From: CAUTYU01 sp963545205
GTDB taxonomy: Bacteria; Desulfobacterota; Desulfovibrionia; Desulfovibrionales; Desulfomicrobiaceae
Assembly: GCA_963545205.1 (NCBI GenBank)
Contig: CAUUHW010000005.1
Location: forward strand, 108,494-172,493
Reading direction: 5' to 3'
DNA: 64,000 nt
Shown here: positions 7,382-15,462 of the stretch, piece after piece
Layout of the letters: every line of letters begins with the position of its first letter
Position numbering within the stretch: position 1 is the first letter of the stretch
Translations under genes and position numbers: made by a program
Notes under the pieces: generated by a model
Seen by the model: only the letters and a program-made list of their open reading frames with translations
Database searches by the model: none
What the model was told of the DNA's origin: nothing

Positions 7382-8686
7382 GACGCCTTTCTCTCAAGAG
7401 GCTCTGAACGAAATCTTCAAGATTTCCCCTAAAGATCCGGAACGCGTAATTTCAAGGGAAAGCAGTAGCCTTGAATTCAAGGAATCATTCGGGTGGTAAG
7501 CTTGTCAAAGTACCTGAAAACAAGCGCTGCATATGCCAATGCCAAAGGCGGCTATATCGTGTTTGGCATTTCCAACAATCCACACCGTCTTTGCGGTCTT
7601 TCAGGGGCTAACCTAAAGTCATTTGAGGATATTGATCCGGAAAAGATATCACACAACTTCAATGAACACTTTGCTCCAGAAATAAAATGGGATATTCATT
7701 TACACGACCTTCAAGGGAAGTTTTTTGGCCTTCTGTATATCTATGAGGCCAAAGACAAGCCAGTCGTCTGCATCAAAGATGCTGAGAAGGATCTGAAAGA
7801 GAGCGATATCTACTACCGATATCGAGGCCGCTCCGAGCGTATTAAATACCCGGAACTCAGAGCCATCCTTGAGGCCAAGCGGGAAACTGAACAGCGCCTA
7901 TGGATGCAACATCTCGAAAACATAGCCCGGATCGGTGTTCGTGAGGCTGGGATTTTCGATCTGCACACCGGTAGCGTAACCGGGTCTGGAGGCTCGTTCC
8001 TCATTGATGAATCACTTCTTAGTCAGCTTTCTTTCATCAAAGAGGGGGAGTTCTCTGAGGTCAAAGGTAAGCCCGCGCTAAAGCTGATCGGACATGTTGA
8101 ACCCCTGGCTGGAAGCGTTATCGGTACGGCCAAAAAACAAATTGTAAAAACCAAAGGCATAAGGACGGCTGATATCGTTCTCAGCACGTTGAATCAGGTT
8201 AATGTTCCTGAGCCAGACGAGTACATCAAACAGATCTGCTTTGAAAGCGCCGCATTTCTACCCGTCTACTATTTCATCAAGAAAGCCGGAATGACACTGG
8301 ATAAAACCGTGAAAATGCTCGAAGGCGTGGTTTCAAGATCAGTCACGCGAGGGAAACTGATTGAACGGTTGAAGAGTGGAAATACTCAGGAACTTGCAAT
8401 CCCCAACGGAAGAACTGCCGCAGCCACTAAAAAGAGGAAATACGCAGAGGAGTTGCGAAGCAAAAAGGTCAACGCAGACCTTACGGGGAAAGAGCTTGAA
8501 TATTGCCTTCAAGCTATACGCGGACTGACGGCGGACGAGGTCAAATCCAACTCGAAGTATATCAGAGAGCTTTTGCGGAACTGGTTTAACAAGCACTACG
8601 CATCGGCCAAAGGCCCACTGGCTGACAACCTGCGACGGGCGATCTGCTGGGTTGATGAAGCATTGAATATGGGAGACTGTAAGTGA
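7371..8686 (+). pseudogene. AlbA_2/Schlafen-like DNA-binding protein gene, frameshifted near its start
   Basis: An ATG at 7371 opens a frame ending SSSLEFKESFGW and stopping at TAA 7497. The rest of the protein continues one frame away from about 7493 (VSLSKYLKTSAAYANAKGGYIVFGI). Adding one G in GGGTGG-TAAGC (7491-7499) would join them as FGWVSLSKYL, restoring the typical AlbA_2 pattern LEFKESF...ANAKGGYIVFGI. The restored protein would have about 439 residues. The C-terminal half (about 250 residues) is not recognised. The gene is visibly more AT-rich than hsdM. It lies between hsdM and hsdS, overlapping both, a position often taken by AlbA_2 proteins in type I loci. A shortened protein could still start at GTG 7493. 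A sequencing error is possible. Confidence 0.7.
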
Positions 8687-9888
8687 GTACACAATCCCTG
8701 AAGCCCGGCTGGAAGATGGTTAAGTTCGGCGAGGTTGTGAAGAACGCCAACCTCGTGGAGCGTGATCCCGAGGCCAATGGCGTTGAAAGAATCGTCGGGC
8801 TTGAACACATCGATCCCGAGAATCTGCATGTCCGTCGCTGGAACTCCGTTGCGGATGGCACCTCGTTTACCCGCAAATTCGTACCGGGACAGACGCTCTT
8901 TGGTAAGCGCCGGGCCTATCAACGCAAGGTCGCCTACGCTGAGTTTGAAGGCATTTGCTCCGGGGATATCCTGACGTTCGAGCCGAAGAATAGAAAGGTT
9001 CTACTGTCGGAGCTTCTGCCATTTATCTGCCAGAGCAATGCCTTCTTCGATCATGCGCTCGATACCTCGGCCGGATCGCTATCACCCCGGACCAGTTGGA
9101 CCGCGTTACAAGATTTTGAATTCCCGCTGCCGCCGCTTGATGAACAGAAGCGTATTGCCGAGATCCTGTGGGCGGCCGATGAGGCGGTGGAGTCATGGCT
9201 GGCAGCCTTCAATGCCTTCGAAATAACAAAACAACAAATTTTGAGCTCAACTTTTACGCCAGAAAAGACTTCATTGAATGGATGGAAAATCAAGAAGCTC
9301 AAGGATGTTGCAACTCTTCAAACAGGCATTGCGAAGGGAAGAAAATACGCCCCCGGAGAAACTCTCGTTGAGCTCCCGTATTTGCGAGTTGCAAATGTTA
9401 AAGACGGATATCTTGACCTCAGTGAAATAAAAACGATTTCGGTAACTTTGGCCGAAGTTGAAAGATTTAGTGTCAGACAAGGTGATGTCCTGATTACTGA
9501 AGGTGGAGATTTCGACAAGGTCGGTAGAGGCACTGTCTGGAATGGAGAAATTGAGGATTGCCTCCATCAAAATCATGTCTTTTGCGTAAGGCCTCAAAAT
9601 GACGTCTTATTGCCAGAGTATCTATCCTTTCAAACGGCAAGCCCATATGGGAAGGTCTACTTCCTGAAGTGCGCAAAGAAGACATCCAATCTCGCCTCGA
9701 TCAATAGCACTCAGGTAAAGAATTTTCCTGTTTTATTGACCTCTATTGATGAGCAGGAAAAGCTGATTGTTCGCATAAAGTGCGTTGAGGAAAAGCAAAC
9801 CCAGATCCGACAGCAGATAGAAAAAATAAAGTCAGTAAGTACTGGATACTTCGCTTCACTTGTAAACGGAGGAGCCGCCCATGTTTAA
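8683..9888 (+). CDS. hsdS: type I restriction-modification specificity subunit S
   Basis: A 401-residue HsdS with two target recognition domains separated by a conserved helical spacer. TRD1 covers about residues 5-145; the central repeat PLPPLDEQKRIAEILWAADEAVESW lies at about 147-171. TRD2 follows (WKIKKLKDVATLQTGIAKGR...) and the last helix IDEQEKLIVRIKCVEEKQTQI closes the protein. The subunit determines the DNA sequence bound by the M and R subunits. The GTG start overlaps the upstream stop (GTGA). TRD2 (from about 9225) is clearly more AT-rich than TRD1, which points to domain exchange. The stop overlaps the hsdR stub start at 9881. Confidence 0.9.
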   Translation: MSTQSLKPGWKMVKFGEVVKNANLVERDPEANGVERIVGLEHIDPENLHVRRWNSVADGTSFTRKFVPGQTLFGKRRAYQRKVAYAEFEGICSGDILTFEPKNRKVLLSELLPFICQSNAFFDHALDTSAGSLSPRTSWTALQDFEFPLPPLDEQKRIAEILWAADEAVESWLAAFNAFEITKQQILSSTFTPEKTSLNGWKIKKLKDVATLQTGIAKGRKYAPGETLVELPYLRVANVKDGYLDLSEIKTISVTLAEVERFSVRQGDVLITEGGDFDKVGRGTVWNGEIEDCLHQNHVFCVRPQNDVLLPEYLSFQTASPYGKVYFLKCAKKTSNLASINSTQVKNFPVLLTSIDEQEKLIVRIKCVEEKQTQIRQQIEKIKSVSTGYFASLVNGGAAHV

Positions 9889-10000
9889 CGAAGAAAACAC
9901 GGTCGAACAGATGGTTCTCGACACGCTCTGCGGCGGCGTGACTTCGAACATGGTTGCCGAAGAGCTCGCCTGCTTTTGGTGGGAGTCCATGCAATGGTAA
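9881..10000 (+). pseudogene. stub of hsdR (N-terminal about 31 codons of a restriction subunit)
   Basis: The ATG at 9881, overlapping the hsdS stop and preceded by GGAGG, opens a 39-codon frame beginning MFNEENTVEQMVLDTL. This matches the N-terminus of the larger hsdR at 12360 (TNFNEENTVEQLVLDTL). HsdR-like sequence appears to continue to about EELA (9970) and then turns into unrelated sequence ending at TAA 9998-10000. The position directly behind hsdS is where hsdR is expected, so this is the original hsdR start, cut off by the insertion of the next two genes. Confidence 0.75.
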
Positions 10001-10926
10001 TGATGAAAAAACTTTCTCCATCCTTCATCGAGTTGACCCAAGATGCCTGTTTAAAAGCATTCTGGAGGAAGCGTGCTTTACGTGCATTTCTCAAACAGCA
10101 CCATATCTCAGAGAATCAACTTGCTTCATGGGCAGAGGATGAATCCAAACGTGATTTTCTTGCGCGTCTTTTTGATGCCTTGATCGGCGTAAAAGACAAT
10201 AAGGGCTATGCTGTCATTCTCAATATGGCGCGGTCACTGGCCGAAATGAAGCACTTTCCGGATCTGGAGAATTGGGAAGATTCCTCGGAAAAAATATCAA
10301 ATGCTCACAAGGCCATTGCAAGACTCAAGAGCCAAGTTGATAAACTCAACGAACAGGTAAGAGACGAAAAGGAATCCAGGGAATGGCGCAAACGGGCCGC
10401 CGAAGATCGAGAGCGTCAAGTGGCATCTCAGAAAACACTTCAGAGTCTTGAAGAGGAACTAAAGGAACTGCTGACCAGGGTGGGAACTCAAGAGGGTGGC
10501 TACGCCTTCGAGGAGAGGTTCTACAAACTGGTGGCCTATGCGGAAATGGTTGCACGTTGCCCGTACAAAGATCCGGATGGACGACAAATAGATGGCGCGG
10601 TCACGTTGGACGGTACGACATTTCTGGTGGAGGCAAAGTTTACCGGCGATCCCATCGGTTCCCAGGATATTGATATCTTTCTGAGCAAGATCGCTCGCAA
10701 AGCAGACAATACCATGGGCATCATGGTCTCCTTAGCGGGCTTCAATGAGAATGCCATCAAGAACGCCTCGCGTGACCGAACCCCTTTGCTTCTTATGGAC
10801 TACAGCCATATTTTCAACGTCATTTTGCCCGGGATCATGTCGCTCCCCGAGGTAATCCAGCGCATCTGGCGTCATGCATCCCAAACTGGGGAGTCCTACC
10901 TGAGCGTTACGAATTTTTCGGGATAA
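9994..10926 (+). CDS. coiled-coil protein with Mrr-like PD-(D/E)XK nuclease domain
   Basis: About 310 residues from the ATG at 9994 (further in-frame ATGs at 10000 and 10003; an in-frame TTG lies at 9976). A helical N-terminus is followed by a charged coiled coil (about residues 95-165, AHKAIARLKSQVDKLNEQ and on). A restriction-endonuclease-like domain comes last: GYAFEERFYKL, then DGRQIDGAVTLDG and FLVEAKF give the D...ExK core, and IMVSLAGFNENAI fits the later strand and helix. This resembles Mrr-type nucleases that attack foreign or modified DNA. It sits between two hsdR beginnings and looks like cargo inserted in the restriction operon. The exact family is not recognised. Confidence 0.65.
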   Translation: MVMMKKLSPSFIELTQDACLKAFWRKRALRAFLKQHHISENQLASWAEDESKRDFLARLFDALIGVKDNKGYAVILNMARSLAEMKHFPDLENWEDSSEKISNAHKAIARLKSQVDKLNEQVRDEKESREWRKRAAEDRERQVASQKTLQSLEEELKELLTRVGTQEGGYAFEERFYKLVAYAEMVARCPYKDPDGRQIDGAVTLDGTTFLVEAKFTGDPIGSQDIDIFLSKIARKADNTMGIMVSLAGFNENAIKNASRDRTPLLLMDYSHIFNVILPGIMSLPEVIQRIWRHASQTGESYLSVTNFSG

Positions 10927-10938
10927 AGTGGAGGGATT

Positions 10939-12363
10939 TTGAAATTGAAACTGGATGAACTGCGAAATCAAATCTCCCTCGGCGAGGACAGCACGCACCA
11001 GTTCAAGGTTGATGTGCGTAACGCCGAATCCCTTGCTTCAGAGATGGCCGCGTTCGCGAACTGCGAGGGTGGAACGATCTATCTGGGAGTGGCCGATGAC
11101 GGCTCTGCGCCCGGACTCTCCACGACAGACGTTGGCCGGATCAATCAGCTCATCAGCAATGCCGCCAGTCAGCTCATCAGCAATGCCGCCAGTCAGCTTG
11201 TGAAAAGTCCGTTGACGGTGCGGACCGAGAACGTCGCCCTTGAGAATGGCCGCGTCGTGATCGTGCTGACCGTGCCCAAGGGACTCGACAAGCCTTACTT
11301 CGACAAGAATGGCGTGATCTGGTTGAAAACCGGCGCGGATAAGCGGCGGGTGAACTCGAAGGAGGAGCTGCGCCGTCTCTTCCAGATGACGGACCAGTTC
11401 CATGCCGACGAACTGCCGACCAAGGCCGGGATCGATACACTGGATAAGCTGCGTTTCCGGGATTTCCTGCGTGACGTTTACAAACAGGAGTACCCTGAAA
11501 AGTCGGAGGAATTGACACGTCTGCTCCAGAACATGAATCTGGCCACCGATGACGGGAACTTGAACCTGGCCGGGTTGCTGATGTTTGCCGAACGACCGGA
11601 ACTGATCAAGCCGCAGTTCGTGCTCAAGGCAATCCGCTATCCCGGAAACCGGATTCATGCGACAGATTATGTGGATACGGAAGACTTTGCCGGGCCGCTG
11701 CCGAAAATCTTCGAAGACGCCATCGCTTTTGTGATGCGCAACCTGCACAAGGTCCAGGCGGGTCGAGGTGTGAACGCGCCCGGGCAACCGGAAATCCCCG
11801 AAAGCGTGTTTGAGGAACTGCTGGTCAACGCCCTGGTTCACCGGGATTATCTGGTAAGTGCGCCGGTCCGGTTGTTCATCTTCGACAACCGCATCGAAAT
11901 CATCAGCCCCGGTCATCTGCCCAACAACCTGACCGTGGAGAAGATCCGGACGGGAAACTCCAACATTCGCAATCCGATCCTGGTCTCCTATGTGGCCAAG
12001 GGGCTGCTGCCCTACCATGGACTCGGCTCCGGCATCAAACGCGTCCTGTCGGAATGGCCATGGATCGACTTCGTCGATGACCGGGACGGCTGCCTGTTTA
12101 CTGCTACGGTTCACCGGAAGCCGGCGGATGAGCTGGAATTGGTGAACATTGCGTCGAAGAGTTCACCAAAAAGTTCATCAAAAACCGAACTGCAGATCAT
12201 TGAGCTAATGCGCGAAAATGCTTCTATCACGACAGAACAGCTGGGTGAAGCCTTGGGCATTACCAAGCGGGCTGTACTGAAGCAGATTGAAAAACTCAAA
12301 GATCAGGGACGGCTGCAACGTGTCGGCCCTGCCAGGGGCGGCCATTGGGAGGTACTGGAATGA
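10939..12363 (+). CDS. AlbA_2 domain ATP-binding transcriptional regulator-like protein
   Basis: A 474-residue protein with an N-terminal AlbA_2 (Schlafen-like) domain: EDSTHQFKVDVRN and MAAFANCEGGTIYLGV. A central HATPase-like segment follows (ESVFEELLVNALVHRDY, PNNLTVEKIR) and a C-terminal winged helix (ITTEQLGEALGITKRAVLKQ). This build belongs to COG2865-type predicted regulators. TTG at 10939 (or 10945) is the best start, with GGAGGG a few bases upstream. An exact 24-bp tandem duplication (11146-11193) doubles QLISNAAS within the AlbA_2 domain. The stop overlaps the hsdR start. A regulatory role in the operon is plausible but inferred. Confidence 0.75.
   Translation: MKLKLDELRNQISLGEDSTHQFKVDVRNAESLASEMAAFANCEGGTIYLGVADDGSAPGLSTTDVGRINQLISNAASQLISNAASQLVKSPLTVRTENVALENGRVVIVLTVPKGLDKPYFDKNGVIWLKTGADKRRVNSKEELRRLFQMTDQFHADELPTKAGIDTLDKLRFRDFLRDVYKQEYPEKSEELTRLLQNMNLATDDGNLNLAGLLMFAERPELIKPQFVLKAIRYPGNRIHATDYVDTEDFAGPLPKIFEDAIAFVMRNLHKVQAGRGVNAPGQPEIPESVFEELLVNALVHRDYLVSAPVRLFIFDNRIEIISPGHLPNNLTVEKIRTGNSNIRNPILVSYVAKGLLPYHGLGSGIKRVLSEWPWIDFVDDRDGCLFTATVHRKPADELELVNIASKSSPKSSSKTELQIIELMRENASITTEQLGEALGITKRAVLKQIEKLKDQGRLQRVGPARGGHWEVLE
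11146..11193. repeat. 24-bp perfect tandem duplication inside the AlbA_2 gene
   Basis: The 24-base unit starting CAGCTCATCAGCAATGCC occurs twice without mismatch (11146-11169 and 11170-11193) and keeps the frame, doubling eight residues. Exact identity suggests a recent slippage event. Confidence 0.85.
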
Positions 12364-12468
12364 CCAACTTCAATGAGGAAAATACGGTTGAACAACTGGT
12401 GTTGGATACCTTGACCGACAGGGATAGCCAGTGGTGCGTTGCCGAGCCGCAAGCCGATTATCTTGATT

Positions 12469-12523
12469 CACCCTTCACAACTCAAACTTCAAACTCCTCC
12501 CTTCAAACTTCAAACTTCAAATG
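12469..12523. repeat. 7-bp tandem repeat block C inside hsdR
   Basis: About eight heptamers of the CAAACTT/CACAACT/CTCCCTT type in the same orientation as block B. The block adds a serine-, threonine- and asparagine-rich peptide to HsdR and keeps the frame. Confidence 0.85.
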
Positions 12524-12836
12524 GCGCTTCGTGTCCGCCGAGGAGCTGCCCCGTCAGCACTCCGACGTGCTGGTGGAGTCGATGGTGCGCGACGCCCTCA
12601 TCCGCCTGAACCCGGAAATCAAGGCCCAATCCGACCACGCCGACGAGGTGCTCTGCCGCCTGCGGACCATTCCGCTGTCGGTACAGAGCGAAGGCCTGGT
12701 GCGGGCCAACGAGCTGTTCGCCGAATGGCTGCGGGGCGAGAAGTCCATGCCCTTCGGCGAGCGCGGCGAACACACGCCGGTGCGGCTGATCGACTTCGAG
12801 AATCTCAGCAACAACGATTACGTGGTCACCAACCAG

Positions 12837-12904
12837 TGGAAGTGTGAAGGGAGAAATTTGAAATGTGAAGTTTTAAACTTCAAATCTCACACTTCAAACT
12901 TCCA
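12837..12904. repeat. 7-bp repeat block D, a self-inverted pair (long imperfect hairpin) inside hsdR
   Basis: A forward array (TGGAAGTGTGAAGG...) runs directly into an inverted array (...CACTTCAAACTTCCA), forming an imperfect palindrome of about 68 bp. It resembles the two arms flanking the four-helix-bundle gene with the gene removed. The hsdR frame stays open through it. Confidence 0.85.
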
Positions 12905-13162
12905 GCAACACGAGACGAACGCGAAGCGGTTCGACATCGTGTTGCTGGTGAACGGCATCCCGCTGGTGGTCGGCGAGGCCAAGACGCCGGTGCGCCCGGC
13001 GGTGACCTGGGTGGACGGGGCCAGCGACATCCATAACGGCTACGAACAGAGCGTGCCGCAGATGTTCGTGCCCAATGTTTTTTCTTTTGCTACCGAGGGC
13101 AAGAGCTATCGCTACGGCTCTGTGCGCATGCCCATCGATATCTGGGGGCCGTGGCACAATGG

Positions 13163-13197
13163 AGGTGTGAAGGGTGAAGTTGGAAGTGTGAAAGAAG
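13163..13197. repeat. 7-bp tandem repeat block E inside hsdR
   Basis: Five heptamers (AGGTGTGA AGGGTGA AGTTGGA AGTGTGA type) in the orientation of block A, encoding GGVKGEVGSVKEG in the hsdR frame. Confidence 0.8.
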
Positions 13198-13592
13198 GAA
13201 ACCTGGAGAGTGTGCAACGAGCAATCAGAAGCATGCTCAGGCCGGAAGTCCTGTTGGACATCCTGCAGAACTTCACCCTGTTCGCCACCGACAAGAAACA
13301 CCGGCGCATCAAGATCATCTGCCGCTATCAGCAGTATGAAGGCGCGAACCTGATGGTGGCCCGCGTGGTCAAGGGCTACCCCAAGAAGGGCCTGATCTGG
13401 CATTTCCAGGGTTCGGGCAAATCGCTGCTGATGGTGTTCGCGGCTCAGAAGCTGCGGATGCACCGCAAGCTCGGCAACCCTACGGTGATGATCGTGGTGG
13501 ACCGCATCGACCTGGACACCCAGATCACCGCCACCTTCAACGCCGCCGATATTCCGAACATGATCGGAGCCGCCACCCGGCAGGAACTGTAA

Positions 13593-15440
13593 AGCCTGCT
13601 GGCGGCTGATACCCGCAAAATCATCATCACCACCATTCACAAGTTCGGCGAGGCGGACGGCCGCCTGAACGAGCGCTCGAACATCATCGTGATGGTGGAC
13701 GAGGCGCACCGCACCCAGGAAGGCGACTTGGGCCGCAAGATGCGCGACGCGCTGCCCAATGCCTTTCTCTTTGGCCTGACCGGCACGCCGATCAACAAGC
13801 GGGACCGCAACACCTTCTGGGCCTTCGGCGCGGACGAGGATGAGCAGGGCTATATGAGCCGTTACTCGTTCCAGGATTCGATCCGGGACAAGGCCACGCT
13901 GCCGCTGCACTTCGAGGCGGTGGACGTGAAGCTGCATATCAACAAGGACGCCATCGACGAAGCCTACTCGCAGATGACCGATGAGCTGAGCGAGCTGGAT
14001 CGTGACGACCTGGCCAAGCGGGCCGCCAAAATGGCGGTGCTGATCAAGGCCCCGGCACGGGTGAACGCCATCTGCCAGCACATCGTCAAGCACTTCCGGG
14101 AGAAGGTGGAGCCGAACGGTTTCAAGGCACAGGTGGTGACCTTCGACCGGGAATGCTGCGTGCTCTACAAGAAGGCCATGGACGAGCTGGTTGGCCCGGA
14201 GGCCAGCGCCATCGTCATGCACACCCAGGGCGGCAAGTCCGACGAATACGCGGAATGGAAACTGGCCAAGGACGAGGAGGAAAAGCTCCTTGACCGATTC
14301 CGCGATCCGAACGACCCGCTCAAGTTCCTGATCGTCACCTCCAAGCTCCTGACCGGCTTCGATGCGCCGATTCTGCAGGTGATGTACCTCGACAAGCCGA
14401 TGAAGGATCACAACCTGTTGCAGGCCATCTGCCGCACCAACCGTGTCTACCCCGGCAAGACCCACGGCCTGATCGTGGATTATCTGGGCATCTTCGATGA
14501 CGTGGCCACGGCCCTCGATTTCGATGAAAAGGCGGTGCAGAAGGTCATTACCAATCTGGATGACCTCAAGAAAGAGCTGCCCGGCGTGGTGGCGAAGAGC
14601 CTTTCGTTCTTCCCTGGCGTGGACCGCACCGTTGGCGGCTACGAGGGATTAATCGCGGCGCAGGACTGCCTGCCGGATAACGAGACCCGGGACAAGTTCG
14701 CGGCGGAATACTCGGTGCTCTCCCGTCTGTGGGAGGCGCTGTCTCCCGACCCCTGTCTCGGCCCCTATGAAAAGGACTACAAGTGGCTGACCCAGGTCTA
14801 TGAATCGGTGAAGCCGCCGAGCGGCAACGGCAAGCTGCTCTGGCACGCCCTGGGGGCCAAGACCATCGAACTGGTGCATGAGAATGTGCATCTGGAGACG
14901 GTGCGTGACGATCTGGACACCCTGGTGATGGACGCCGAGGTACTCGAAGGGCTGCTTGATGCCAGGGACCCGGACAGGAAATCCCAGGAAATCGAGATCA
15001 AGCTCATCGCCCGCCTGCGCAAGCACAAGGACAATCCGAAGTTTGTAGCCCTGGGCGAGCGCCTCGAAAAGCTCAGGGAGCGGCACGAACAGGGCCTGCT
15101 CCACAGCCTCGACTTCCTCAAGGAACTGCTGACCCTGGCCAGGGAGGTCGTCCAGGCCGAGAAGCAGGTGGACCCGGTCGATGAACAGGCCAAAGCCAAA
15201 GCGGCCCTGACCGAGCTGTTCGCCGAGGTGAAGAACGGCAAGACGCCGGTGGTGGTCGAGCGGATCGTGACCGACATCGACGAGATCGTGCGGCTGGTCC
15301 GATTCCCCGGTTGGCAAAACACCAAGGCCGGAGAGCGCGAGGTCCGGAAGGCCCTGCGCAAAGTGATTTACGTGAAGTACCAGGTCAAGGACCAGGATCT
15401 GTTCGACAAGGCGTTCGGGTATATCCGGCAGTACTACTGA
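13593..15440 (+). pseudogene. hsdR: hsdR, C-terminal part downstream of the in-frame TAA
   Basis: In the same frame as the upstream part, this stretch carries TRKIIITTIHKFGE, the DEAH box IVMVDEAHRTQEG, the motif SKLLTGFDAPI and the helical C-terminus used to contact the methylase. An in-frame ATG at 13689 could start a 583-residue product, but it would begin just before the DEAH box and lack Walker A, so it could not work as a motor. Reading through the TAA would give about 1026 residues, a normal HsdR length. Restriction activity should be lost while methylation by M and S may persist. Confidence 0.8.
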
Positions 15441-15462
15441 GAAGGGATGGTAATGGGGATCT

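Larger units (their letters stand above)
12360..13592 (+). pseudogene. hsdR: hsdR, type I restriction subunit R, N-terminal part up to an in-frame TAA
   Basis: The ATG at 12360 overlaps the previous stop. The N-terminal part shows the HsdR endonuclease core (RFDIVLLVNGIPLVVGEAKTP, the D...ExK pattern) and Walker A (FQGSGKS, about residue 350) of the translocase. Translation ends at TAA 13590-13592 after RQEL, but the same frame continues with the rest of HsdR without loss. A single change such as CAA to TAA explains the break. The part also contains three blocks of 7-bp repeats (12469-12523, 12837-12904, 13163-13197) inserted in frame, adding peptides such as LQTSNFKW that have no place in HsdR. 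A truncated product would have the nuclease but only part of the motor. Confidence 0.8.

Noticed and set aside
12469..13197. Repeats in hsdR as a CRISPR array
   Set aside because: The units are 7 bp and directly adjacent, without spacers, and lie in a coding frame.
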